Of a DNA stretch of 64,000 nt, positions 10,057 to 17,900 are shown piece by piece. The position numbers were made by a program, and so were the translations under genes. The notes under the pieces were generated by a model. The model saw nothing but the letters and a program-made list of their open reading frames with translations, had not been told where the DNA came from and searched no databases. Numbering within the stretch: the stretch's first letter is position 1; each line of letters begins with the position of its first letter. This stretch comes from Spirochaetales bacterium (GTDB lineage: Bacteria > Spirochaetota > Spirochaetia > Treponematales > Treponemataceae), in contig QKEL01000014.1 in assembly GCA_003252395.1 (NCBI GenBank), positions 1-64,000 on the forward strand, written 5' to 3'.

Positions 10057-10563
10057 GGCGGAACGCCGTCGCTCGTACCGTCAGGGACGGGCTTTCAATC
10101 CATTCCGCTCGGCGCCAGAAAATGCGACCGAAGGGCGTATTTTCTGATAGGGTGGCATGGGCGGAATGGACGGGATGTACTAAAAAAAGGTACAAAACCA
10201 GCCTGAAAGCTGTAGGGTCGCCCCGTCGGGGCGGCCCTTTTTCGTTTAACGGCAGCCATTCCGCCGGAGGCGGAACGCCGTCGCCCGTACCGTCGGGGAC
10301 GGGCTTTCAATCCATTCCGCTCGGCGCCAGAAAATGCGACCGAAGGGCGTATTTTCTGATAGGGTGGCACGCCGCCTGTGAGTTCCCGTTGCGGGAACGA
10401 GCATACAATCACATTCCAATCGGCGCCTGGAACACGGGACCGAAGGTCACGTGTTCCAGATGGGCGGAACGCCGGCAGTGAGTTCCCGATCAGGGAACGA
10501 ACATACAATCATATTCCGCTCGGCGCCTGAAACCCGTAACCGCAGGGCACGGGTTTCTGATAG
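10057..10563. repeat. array of four variable-stem hairpin modules
   Basis: Modules begin at 10057, 10269, 10363 and 10463, each opening GGYGGMACGCCG. Each holds a hairpin A, then a conserved middle (CAATC, ATTCC, TCGGCGCC), then a hairpin B and GATAGG or similar. Stem sequences differ between modules while pairing is kept. Hairpin A: GCCCGT/ACGGGC in module 2, GTTCCCG/CGGGAAC in module 3, GTTCCC/GGGAAC in module 4. Hairpin B: AGAAAAT/ATTTTCT, TGGAACACG/CGTGTTCCA and GAAACCCGT/ACGGGTTTC, with a common CC-loop-GG tip. No reading frame accounts for it. Confidence 0.75.
10215..10242 (+). terminator. groL terminator, copy 2
   Basis: Exact second copy of the groL terminator, carried by the 212-bp duplication. 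Confidence 0.8.
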
Positions 10564-10568
10564 GACGG

Positions 10569-10627
10569 GATGTACTAAAAACTTCGTTTTTAGTACATCT
10601 TGGAGTTTCACCAAGAGTGAAACTCCA
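10569..10627. repeat. paired perfect hairpins after the groL array
   Basis: GATGTACTAAAAAC-TTC-GTTTTTAGTACATC (14 bp) is followed after one base by TGGAGTTTCAC-CAAGA-GTGAAACTCCA (11 bp). The left arm repeats the end of groL including its stop codon, a third partial copy of the gene terminus. Confidence 0.8.
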
Positions 10628-10660
10628 CGGTGTTTGCCGCAAGGTTGCCAATTAATCTGC

Positions 10661-10688
10661 AAGGTTGCCCGGAAGGGCAACCTTTTTT
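10661..10688 (+). terminator. strong rho-independent terminator
   Basis: AAGGTTGCCC-ggaa-GGGCAACCTT followed by further T residues. It closes the groL region before the convergent HD-GYP gene and may be the original outer terminator. Confidence 0.8.
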
Positions 10689-10745
10689 CGTTTAAAGGCC
10701 ACCCAGCGTGCCTGGGGTAAGACGAAGAAGGCGGAACGGCGGGGC

Positions 10746-12368
10746 TTATCCGCGGTAACGGGACGCTATCTCGTTGAATTCGGCATGGATATCCAGGAAC
10801 AATTCCACGAGTTCGGGGTCAAAGTGGGATCCGCTTCCCTGTTCGATGATATGGATCACTTCGTCGTGGGGAATCGGGGCCTTGTAGGGACGCTCCGAGA
10901 TACACGCGTCGTACACGTCGGCCACGGCCATGATACGCGCGCTCATGGGAATGGCGGGACCGGAAAGGCCGTGGGGGTAGCCCGAGCCGTCCCAGCGCTC
11001 ATGGTGGAACTCCGCGATTTCGCAGGCGTAATCGAGAAAGGGGTCTTCCGGCGCGTACTCGCGGGTGCGCTTAATGGCATCGCTGCCGAAAAGGACGTGG
11101 CGGCGCATGGTCATTTCCTCCTCGGGCGTGAGGCGGCCGGGTTTGAGAAGGATGCTGTCCGGAATGGCGATTTTTCCGATGTCATGGAGGGGCGCCGAAC
11201 GCCATATTAACTCCCGCGCCTCCGCGGAGTAGCCGACCCGTTCGCCGATACGTTCTACCATGGCCTTCACGTACAATTTCGTGCGTTGAATGTGGGCCCC
11301 GGTATCGGAATCGCGGTATTCGGAAAGGATTGCCATGCTGTTGATGGTCGCGTCGCGCATGGCCGAAAGGTCCTTCAATTGCCTTCGCAGCGTTCTTTCC
11401 ATCGCCTCCCGCTCGGTCAGGTCCTGAAAGACCGTTATATAGAGGTTCCCCAAAACGCGCATGGCGATATCGACATGGCGGGTCTCTCCGTCGGAACGGG
11501 CAACGAGGTAGAGGCGGTTTGGTGTGGATCCGTCGCCTTCCTTCGCGGCGACGACATCGGCGTTCCAGAGGGCTTCCGCCTTCCCGCGATACTCGGCGTC
11601 GGGATAGGCTTTTCTTTTCCAGTCGCCTATTTGGGGAATGTCTTCCAGGCGATACCCAAAGGTTTCGGTAAACCGCCGATTAACGTACCGAACGCGGCCG
11701 GAGGAGTCGACGATTCCGACGGGTATCGGAATGAAGTCAAGCGTATCCCGGTAATGCCGTTCGTTCGTTTTGAGTTCCACGATCCGCCGCTGATTGTTGA
11801 GCGCGTAGGACAATATTTTCCCCGCCAACACGGTCGCGAGGGGATAGAGAACGAGAATGGAAGGCCCCAGCGTTCGCAGGGTGGGCATAACGCGTTCCCT
11901 GGGAAGTAAAAAGAGGAGCAGCACCATAAAAACGTGAACGATGAGACCGAAGGCGTAGAGAGACAGGGATTCCGGCGGGCGGGACTCGGCGCGGCTTTTT
12001 CTCCCGAACGCCAAGCCTACCGCGGAAGACATGAGAATTACGGAAACCCCCATGAGCATGCCGTCGCCCCCCAGGTAAACGCGGAGGGCGAGCGGGGGAA
12101 GAACGGAGATCGCCGCGGCCAGAGGGCCGAAAAAGAGTGACGCGAGGCTTATCATGACGGAGCGGCCGTCAAATATGAGCCCGTTGCCGAGGTTCATGGG
12201 CTTGAGCATGCCGATAACCGCGGCAAGCGCGAAAAGGAAGCCTTGCAGGACCCGCGATAACCGCGGGGTACTGCCAAAACGGTCATGGATAAAGCCGGAA
12301 ACCACCGAGAGGGAGACGAGAAGCGACAGATTGAGTATGAGATCGAGATAGATCATCGTGCTTTTCAT
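10746..12368 (-). CDS. membrane-bound PAS/HD-GYP phosphodiesterase
   Basis: Residues 1-200 contain about six hydrophobic segments of the 5TM-5TMR-LYT sensor type. A PAS domain follows (about 215-325), then an HD-GYP domain to the C-terminus. The latter has HDIGK and the HHERWDGSGYP signature, so it should hydrolyse cyclic di-GMP in response to a membrane or cytoplasmic signal. The ATG used gives 540 residues. A TTG 27 bp upstream would add nine residues. Neither has a good ribosome-binding site, so the start is uncertain. The gene is convergent with the groL repeat region. Confidence 0.88.
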   Translation of the reverse strand: MKSTMIYLDLILNLSLLVSLSVVSGFIHDRFGSTPRLSRVLQGFLFALAAVIGMLKPMNLGNGLIFDGRSVMISLASLFFGPLAAAISVLPPLALRVYLGGDGMLMGVSVILMSSAVGLAFGRKSRAESRPPESLSLYAFGLIVHVFMVLLLFLLPRERVMPTLRTLGPSILVLYPLATVLAGKILSYALNNQRRIVELKTNERHYRDTLDFIPIPVGIVDSSGRVRYVNRRFTETFGYRLEDIPQIGDWKRKAYPDAEYRGKAEALWNADVVAAKEGDGSTPNRLYLVARSDGETRHVDIAMRVLGNLYITVFQDLTEREAMERTLRRQLKDLSAMRDATINSMAILSEYRDSDTGAHIQRTKLYVKAMVERIGERVGYSAEARELIWRSAPLHDIGKIAIPDSILLKPGRLTPEEEMTMRRHVLFGSDAIKRTREYAPEDPFLDYACEIAEFHHERWDGSGYPHGLSGPAIPMSARIMAVADVYDACISERPYKAPIPHDEVIHIIEQGSGSHFDPELVELFLDIHAEFNEIASRYRG

Positions 12369-12469
12369 AGTAATGAAGGGGAGAGCCGGGCTCAAGACCC
12401 TGAGCAGGGAAAGAGCCGGTTACCGCCGATAAACCGCTTTCCCGCGGGAACGCGCGCAAGGGGCAATCG

Positions 12470-12502
12470 GCGCCCGCCCTCCCGCGATGGGACGGCGGGC
12501 GC
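12470..12502 (-). other. hairpin after the SPFH gene
   Basis: GCGCCCGCC/GGCGGGCGC, 9 bp perfect, with a 15-nt loop that can pair CCC with GGG. It lies 10 bp past the SPFH stop. There is no T tract, so it may stabilise or pause rather than terminate. Confidence 0.5.
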
Positions 12503-12511
12503 AAGAAGGCG

Positions 12512-13435
12512 CTATTTCTTGAGGTATTTCGAGATGTCGATCGCGGTGGACGAGCCGGAGACTTCCGGGAAGACGGTGTAGCCCTTTTCCGCGGCGGCGT
12601 TGATGTATTTGATTAACGCCTTCTGCATGTCGATCTCGATCCAGGTCCTTTCGTACGTCACGAGCTCGGATTTCGCCTTGAACGCGGCAAGTTGGTCCTT
12701 CGCGGCCTCCGCGGCCATTTTCTGGATCATCCGATTGTCGATTTGCCGCTGGATTTCGGGGTTGTCGAATTGAATGCCCCCGATGATGCCCAGTTCCGTG
12801 ATCTCCACGCCGTATCCGGAAACGTATTTTTCGTTCAGTTTGTCCTTGAGCCGTTTCGTGATTTCGGATTTCTTCGTCGTAATTTCCTCGTCTTTATACG
12901 TGGAAATCGTCTCGCTGACGAGGGAACTCAGGGTCGTGAAAATCGTGTTATCGCCGAAGGTGGCGAGGTCGGGATCCTTGCCTTTCCAATAAAGGTATTT
13001 TTCGGGGGCCGTCACGTTATACGTAATATTAAAGCCGATCATTAACCCGGTAGACCCGGCGGATTCGGTCGCGAAGCCCGGTTTGTCGCCCTTTTGCGTA
13101 TACGCCACGTTCCCGGCGGCGTCGGCGTTCACCACGCTGTACCAGGTCCGCGATATCGGCGTTCGTTTGGTCTTATACAGCGTATAGGCCGGCACTTTAT
13201 ACGACCTGATTAGGCCCAGTTTTATCCGCTTATAGGGAATCGTGATGGTTTTCCCCGAGACCAGGGAATCTTTGTACATGGCGTACGAATTATCCTTGGC
13301 CTGTTGCGTGGTGTCGCCGTCTACGGGAACCAGTATGGCCCACTCGTCGGGCTCGATGACCTCCAGCTTATAGCCGGAACAGGCGCTAAATACCAACGCG
13401 AGAAGTACGGTCGCGAGAAGTACGCTTTTTTTCAT
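12512..13435 (-). CDS. SPFH/Band 7-domain lipoprotein
   Basis: A lipobox (VFSAC, Cys19) follows a short signal sequence, so the 307-residue protein is expected to be lipid-anchored outside the cytoplasm. The body is prohibitin-like: IEPDEWAILVPVDG at the start, a beta-rich core with VNADAAG and LMIGFNITYNV, and the helical arm QRQIDNRMIQKMAAEAAKDQ near residues 225-250. SPFH proteins are usually membrane-anchored by a helix, so a lipoprotein version is less common. A small membrane protein gene is 4 bp upstream. Function is unknown; membrane scaffolding is an inference. Confidence 0.75.
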   Translation of the reverse strand: MKKSVLLATVLLALVFSACSGYKLEVIEPDEWAILVPVDGDTTQQAKDNSYAMYKDSLVSGKTITIPYKRIKLGLIRSYKVPAYTLYKTKRTPISRTWYSVVNADAAGNVAYTQKGDKPGFATESAGSTGLMIGFNITYNVTAPEKYLYWKGKDPDLATFGDNTIFTTLSSLVSETISTYKDEEITTKKSEITKRLKDKLNEKYVSGYGVEITELGIIGGIQFDNPEIQRQIDNRMIQKMAAEAAKDQLAAFKAKSELVTYERTWIEIDMQKALIKYINAAAEKGYTVFPEVSGSSTAIDISKYLKK

Positions 13436-13439
13436 GGGG

Positions 13440-13706
13440 TTATTCCTTTCCTTTTTTATACGTGATGACGCTTACGACGCAAAAGGCCACAAGGGCAACG
13501 CAGCAAAGCGCGAAAATCCCGTTGGCCAGGGTAAAATAGGCATTCATGGCCGTTGGTGCCGTATTCGAGTTCGTCAATTGATCCTCAACCAACGAATTGG
13601 TCAGGGGCCGCAAGACCACGTATAGTACCGTTTCGTATACGGTAGTCGCGAGGATAAACCCGATAACCGCGGCGATAAGCCGCGCGATTAATCGCTTGAG
13701 TGACAT
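13440..13706 (-). CDS. small two-helix membrane protein
   Basis: 88 residues with two clear membrane segments (about 6-28 and 53-78) and a Lys-rich C-terminus. The start MSLKRLIARL is chosen because AAAGGAG lies upstream at good spacing; an ATG 30 bp earlier lacks this. It is the first gene of a pair with the SPFH lipoprotein, 4 bp apart, so a partner role at the membrane is likely. I do not recognise the family. Confidence 0.65.
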   Translation of the reverse strand: MSLKRLIARLIAAVIGFILATTVYETVLYVVLRPLTNSLVEDQLTNSNTAPTAMNAYFTLANGIFALCCVALVAFCVVSVITYKKGKE

Positions 13707-13824
13707 GAAAAGCTCCTTTGGAAGCTCAGTATACACCCGGGCAAGGGTAAATCCTACGGACGCTCAGGTTACGGGCGGGCCGAAGGGTCGATTCGAAGGA
13801 TTCGAAGGCGCAGAAAACGTTGTT

Positions 13825-13998
13825 CGTGGAGTGTGCGCTGACTGTTTCCCGCCATGGAGAAAATCGCGTCGCGCTCAGCTGCCGTGGAGTGTGCGCTGAC
13901 TGTTTCCCGCCGTGGAGAAAATCGCGCAGCGTTCAACTACCGTGGAGTGTGCGCTGACTGTTTCCCGCCGTGGAGAAAATCGCGTCGCGATTTTCTCC
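13825..13998. repeat. 58-bp tandem repeat, three copies
   Basis: Copies start at 13825, 13883 and 13941, each opening CGTGGAGTGTGCGCTGACTG and containing CGTGGAGAAAATCGCG. The third copy runs on into the reverse complement of that segment, making a hairpin. The unit is not a multiple of three and no protein is suggested. Confidence 0.9.
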
Positions 13999-14024
13999 CA
14001 GCTCAAGGGCTTTAGCCCTTGAGC
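13972..14024. repeat. paired perfect hairpins
   Basis: GGAGAAAATCGCG-t-CGCGATTTTCTCC (13 bp) is followed after CA by GCTCAAGGGCT-tt-AGCCCTTGAGC (11 bp). Same two-hairpin layout as at 10569-10627 and 60505-60553, with unrelated stem sequences. Confidence 0.8.
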
Positions 14025-14186
14025 CAGGTTAGCGGGCGCAGTGGTACCCCGCAGCGCGATCCGGCGCAGCCGGCGGTTTGGCGGAGCCGAACCGAGCGCG
14101 AGGAGTACAAACGAAGCACGCGCCCGGTCCGTTCCCGCGCACGCGGAAACGGACAGGGAACCCCCAAAGAGATAATCGGGGAAAGA
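14025..14186. repeat. further hairpins in a gene-free gap
   Basis: CCGGC-gca-GCCGG (14061-14073) is joined directly to CGGTTTGGC-gga-GCCGAACCG (14074-14094), both flanked by AGCGCG. GTCCGTTCCCGCG/CGCGGAAACGGAC with one mismatch lies at 14127-14154. No gene was seen between 13707 and 14186; the repeats fill most of that gap. Confidence 0.65.
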
Positions 14187-15311
14187 TTAACCCAGGGCGG
14201 CGGCGGTTTCCTTGAGCTGTTTGCGGATTTCGAGCTTTTGGGGGCATTTTTCCTCGCATTCGCCGCATTCCACGCACGCGCTCGCCTTTTCGCCCTTCAT
14301 CCAGTCGACGGCGCCGATCATGCGGTACTGTTCTTTGGCGTAGTCGGTGAGGCCGTAGACGCGGTGGTAGTTCATGATTTGGAAGTTGAGGGGAATGTTG
14401 ACCCCGGCCGGGCAGGGCATGCAGTAGTTACAGCCGGTGCAGTACAGGCCTTCGAGTTTTTTGTTTTCGGCCATGGCGGCGTTTACGCGCTCGATTTCCG
14501 TAGGCGAGAGGGGCGATTCCTTCGAGGCGATTTCGGCGTTTTCGGCGACCATGGCCTCGGTGCCCATGCCGGAGAGGGCGCAGTCCACCGCGGGGTTGGA
14601 GAGCACGAAGCGAAGGGCGATCTGCGGGCTCGATTTGACCTTGCCGGGAAGGAGGTCGGCGATGGCCGCGGAGGCGTACCCGAGTCGCCCGCCGCCGACC
14701 GGTCCCATGATAACCGTGCCGAGGCCCTTTTCGTGGGCGTAGGCTAAGGAAGCCTCGTTGGAGCGGTCCATGAGGTTGTACTGCATGAGGACGGTCTCGA
14801 AGTAGCCCGAATCGATGATGGGGAGCATGTTTTCGGCCTTGTCGTGGAAGGAAAAGGATATGTGGCGGATAAGGCCTTCTTCCTTCGCGCGGAGGGCGGC
14901 TTCCATGGGGCCGCCGGGTACGTCGATCTTGGTGCGGAAGGCCTCGAGGGAGATGCCCCACATGTGGTAAAAGTCGATGCGGTCGGTGTCGAGCTTGGAG
15001 AGGGACGATTCCAGCCGCTTTCGCCAGTCCTCGCCGGAGTCGTTTTCGATGGGGTTTTTCGTGGAGAGGTAGACCTTGTCGCGGCACCCCTTGAGGGCCT
15101 TGCCGACGATGATTTCGCTTTCCCGGTCGCAGTAGTAGGGCGCGGTGTCGATATAGTTCACCCCGAGCTCGAAGGCTTTATGGATGATGCGGACGCTCTC
15201 GTCGTGGTCGAACGCGGTTTTGCCGTTGAGCTCGAGCGTGGGGAGCCTCATGGCGCCGAAGCCGAGGGCGGAGATTTTAACGCCCGTTTTGCCGAATTCC
15301 CTGTATTTCAT
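14187..15311 (-). CDS. aldo/keto reductase with C-terminal 4Fe-4S domain
   Basis: The 374-residue protein begins as a TIM-barrel aldo/keto reductase (FGKTGVKISALGFGAMRLP, then NYIDTAPYY and YLSTKNP). It ends in a bacterial ferredoxin-type domain with cysteine clusters CTGCNYCMPCPAG and CVECGECEEKCPQ. Such fused forms couple NAD(P)H-dependent carbonyl chemistry to iron-sulphur electron transfer; the substrate is unknown. The ATG at 15311 is preferred because GGAGG lies six bases upstream. The ATG three bases earlier is also possible. Confidence 0.88.
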   Translation of the reverse strand: MKYREFGKTGVKISALGFGAMRLPTLELNGKTAFDHDESVRIIHKAFELGVNYIDTAPYYCDRESEIIVGKALKGCRDKVYLSTKNPIENDSGEDWRKRLESSLSKLDTDRIDFYHMWGISLEAFRTKIDVPGGPMEAALRAKEEGLIRHISFSFHDKAENMLPIIDSGYFETVLMQYNLMDRSNEASLAYAHEKGLGTVIMGPVGGGRLGYASAAIADLLPGKVKSSPQIALRFVLSNPAVDCALSGMGTEAMVAENAEIASKESPLSPTEIERVNAAMAENKKLEGLYCTGCNYCMPCPAGVNIPLNFQIMNYHRVYGLTDYAKEQYRMIGAVDWMKGEKASACVECGECEEKCPQKLEIRKQLKETAAALG

Positions 15312-15338
15312 CATGTGCCTCCTTACGCGATGGAAAAC

Positions 15339-15435
15339 GCGGGGCCCTGCGCGGATGGTCGCGAATACGCGCGGTGACGCGGGGCCCTGCGCGATCAAGC
15401 CCGGTCATGCGCGATTGAGCCCGGTCTTGCCCGAT
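15339..15435. repeat. short imperfect direct repeats
   Basis: CGCGGGGCCCTGCGCG occurs at 15339-15354 and 15379-15394. A second motif, GCGCGAT-N2-AGCCCGGTC, follows twice. They lie directly upstream of the aldo/keto reductase start. The remaining sequence up to 15566 shows nothing else. Confidence 0.6.
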
Positions 15436-15566
15436 TAATTTGTTGCATTATACCACAAATTGCCGATGCGGGGTACCCTTCGGGAGCATGGATTTCTGGG
15501 CAGGCGAGGCTTTTTTCGCGGCGCGGGAAAAGGGCCCCGACTTCGATTATAGTTCAAGGAAAGAAC

Positions 15567-16373
15567 ATGAAAACGCGGAAAATTACGGAAAAGGGACAAA
15601 GGCGCATCGCCCTCCTCGGCATCCTGTTTCTCGGCCTCGGCGGCGCGCGATTGGGCGCCCAGCAGATTCCCTTCGCGGTCGGGGAATGGCCGCCTTATAC
15701 CGGTAGTAGGCTCGAGAACGGGGGAATGGCGACGGAGCTCGTCGCCGCGGCCGCTCGGGCGGCGGATATGCAAGCGATTATTTCGTTCGTGCCCTGGAGA
15801 AGGGCGGAAGCGACCGTCGCCGCGGGGCGTTCCTTCGCGACCTTTCCCTATCAAATAACCGGCGAACGGGAAGAACGGTATCTCTTTTCAGATATTATCT
15901 TTACCTCGAATTTCATCGTGGCCTACCGAACCGGCGCGTTGCCGGAACGCGGCTCTGGGTATAGGAGGCCGGAAGACTTTCAGGGGCTCCTCGTGGGGGT
16001 GGTTGCCGGAACGGACGCCGTTACGCAGCCCCTCGCCCGGGCGGGGGTAACGGTGATAGAAGTGCAGGACCCCATGCAACTGGTCAAAATGCTGGAAGCG
16101 GGCCGGCTTGACTTCGCGATCGACGACGAGCTGGTCTTCGCCCGCGCCCTGACGGAAGCGGCGGCGCGGGGCATCTCGACCCTCCCCGAACCCTTCGGGA
16201 ATCGGTGCGAGTTCCGGCTCATGGTTTCCCGTGAATACCCGGGAGCGGAAGCGCTCCTGGAACGGTTTAACCGCGGCCTATCGGCGATTCGGGGATCGGG
16301 CGAAGCCGCGGCGATCGCCGGGAAATACGGAACCGAGGGCTCCCCCGCCCCGCACGACGGCCGTCGCTTTTAG
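15567..16373 (+). CDS. periplasmic solute-binding protein, family 3-like
   Basis: A signal peptide with a basic N-region and ALLGILFLGLGG core ends near ARLGAQQ, without a lipobox. The mature part has the two-lobed amino-acid-binding type: FAVGEWPPYTG at the start, MATELVAAAAR, SFVPWRRAEATVAAG, and LVGVVAGTDA after the hinge. No permease or ATPase gene is next to it, so it may serve a distant transporter or act as a sensor. 268 residues. It is convergent with the GH1 gene, 14 bp apart. AAGGAAAG precedes the ATG. Confidence 0.75.
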   Translation: MKTRKITEKGQRRIALLGILFLGLGGARLGAQQIPFAVGEWPPYTGSRLENGGMATELVAAAARAADMQAIISFVPWRRAEATVAAGRSFATFPYQITGEREERYLFSDIIFTSNFIVAYRTGALPERGSGYRRPEDFQGLLVGVVAGTDAVTQPLARAGVTVIEVQDPMQLVKMLEAGRLDFAIDDELVFARALTEAAARGISTLPEPFGNRCEFRLMVSREYPGAEALLERFNRGLSAIRGSGEAAAIAGKYGTEGSPAPHDGRRF

Positions 16374-16387
16374 GAAGCGTGAACCGG

Positions 16388-17755
16388 TCAGTCCCGGTGC
16401 AGCCGCTCCCCGTTCGATTCGATAACCTCGCGGTACCAATGGCCGGAATCCTTCACGGTGCGCTTTTGGGTTTGGTAGTCCACGTGAACGAGCCCGAAGC
16501 GCTCGGAATAGCCGTGGCTCCACTCGAAGTTGTCCATGAGGCTCCAGTGGAAGTACGCCGCCAGCTCCGCGCCGTCGGCGGCGGCCTTTTCGTATTCCAG
16601 TAGATACCGCTTCGTAAAGTCGATCCGGGCCGCGTCGTGCACCTTGCCGTCAGTGTGCACCCAATCGGTATTCGAGAGCCCGTTTTCGGTGATCACGATG
16701 GGCTTACCGTACCGTTCATAGAGGAATCGGGGGGCCCAGCGGAGGGTTTCGGGCTCCACGTTCCACTTAATGGCGGTTTTCGGCTGGCCTACGGCCTCTT
16801 TCACGCGCGATGGCATGCCGTTTTCGTCCACGCCGATCCGGACGCCGGAATAAAGATTGATGCCGAAGAAATCCAGGGGCCGGGAGATGAGCGCCATATC
16901 CCCTTCCCAGCCGGCAGGAAGGTCTTTTTCGATTACGGGCAAGAGGTCATCGGCGTAGCGGCCGAGGAACACGGGGTCGGTAAAGAGGGTGAGGGTCCAA
17001 TGCAGGGGCTTTGCGGGAGAGGCGCCGAAGAAGGCCAGCTTCGCCGCGGCGATATTTTCGGCCGTATGCCGGTCGGGAACCATCGCCTGGGTCGTGGGCA
17101 CGTACCCGATCTTAAACCGGTTCCCGCCGACGGCACGAAGCGCGTCCACCGCCTTGCCGTGGGCCACGAGGCTGTTGTGCACCGACTTCACGAAATCGGC
17201 CTGGGAGAGCTTCCAGCCGGGCGCCTGCACGCCGTCTACCGTGCCGAGCCCGAGAAAGCACTGGGGCTCGTTGAAGGTCATCCAATGGTTCACCCGGTCG
17301 CCGAGGGCGCCGACCACCGCGTGCGTATAGGCGGCGAAGGCGTCCGCGATATCGGGGTTCATCCACCCGCCCTTGAGCTGAAGCGCTTCGGGAAGGTCCC
17401 AGTGGTAGAGCGTAAGCCAGGGCTCGATTCCCGCCTCCAAAAGGTTGTCCACCAACCGGGAATAAAAATCGAGGCCCTTGGGGTTAACCGCGCCGGTGCC
17501 GCCGGGAATGATTCGGGGCCAGGCCACCGAGAACCGGTACGCCTGCAGGCCCAGCTCCTTCATGAGTTTCACGTCCTCGGGCATTCGATGGTAATGGTCG
17601 CAGGCCACGAGCCCCGAATCGCCGTTAAATACCTTGCCGGGCCACTCGGTGTAGGCGTCCCAAACGGAACGGGACTTGCCGTCTTCGTTCGCCGCGCCCT
17701 CTATCTGATACGACGCCGTCGCGGCGCCCCATACGAAATCTTTTGGAAAAGCCAT
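16388..17755 (-). CDS. GH1 beta-glucosidase
   Basis: Hydrolyses beta-glycosides by the retaining mechanism. The 455-residue sequence has family 1 landmarks: FVWGAATASYQIEG at the N-terminus, the acid/base glutamate in TFNEP near residue 165, the nucleophile in ITENG near residue 355, and HWSLMDNFEW near residue 400. There is no signal peptide, so it is cytoplasmic. Whether it prefers plain or 6-phosphorylated sugars is unclear, and no PTS gene is nearby. It is a single gene. Confidence 0.93.
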   Translation of the reverse strand: MAFPKDFVWGAATASYQIEGAANEDGKSRSVWDAYTEWPGKVFNGDSGLVACDHYHRMPEDVKLMKELGLQAYRFSVAWPRIIPGGTGAVNPKGLDFYSRLVDNLLEAGIEPWLTLYHWDLPEALQLKGGWMNPDIADAFAAYTHAVVGALGDRVNHWMTFNEPQCFLGLGTVDGVQAPGWKLSQADFVKSVHNSLVAHGKAVDALRAVGGNRFKIGYVPTTQAMVPDRHTAENIAAAKLAFFGASPAKPLHWTLTLFTDPVFLGRYADDLLPVIEKDLPAGWEGDMALISRPLDFFGINLYSGVRIGVDENGMPSRVKEAVGQPKTAIKWNVEPETLRWAPRFLYERYGKPIVITENGLSNTDWVHTDGKVHDAARIDFTKRYLLEYEKAAADGAELAAYFHWSLMDNFEWSHGYSERFGLVHVDYQTQKRTVKDSGHWYREVIESNGERLHRD

Positions 17756-17900
17756 ACCTACCCTCTCCTCGGTGCTGATACAGCAAAGTGTAGCGAATGG
17801 AAAAGAAAAAGTGAAGAGGTAAACATATTATTATGTGATTTTATCAACAATTATAATGGCCTCGACAGATCACGGCTTTTCAGGATACCCTAGAACCGCC

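Noticed and set aside
10057-10563. Integron attC sites
   Set aside because: Treponemes can carry integrons, but there is no integrase, no cassette genes between the modules and no recognisable R'/R'' core sites.
13597-13899. Short frame across the first 58-bp repeats
   Set aside because: The unit is not a multiple of three, so successive copies change frame; not a coding repeat.
16637-17893. Plus-strand frame of 418 codons opposite the GH1 gene
   Set aside because: Shadow of the glycosidase; no family features or start signals.
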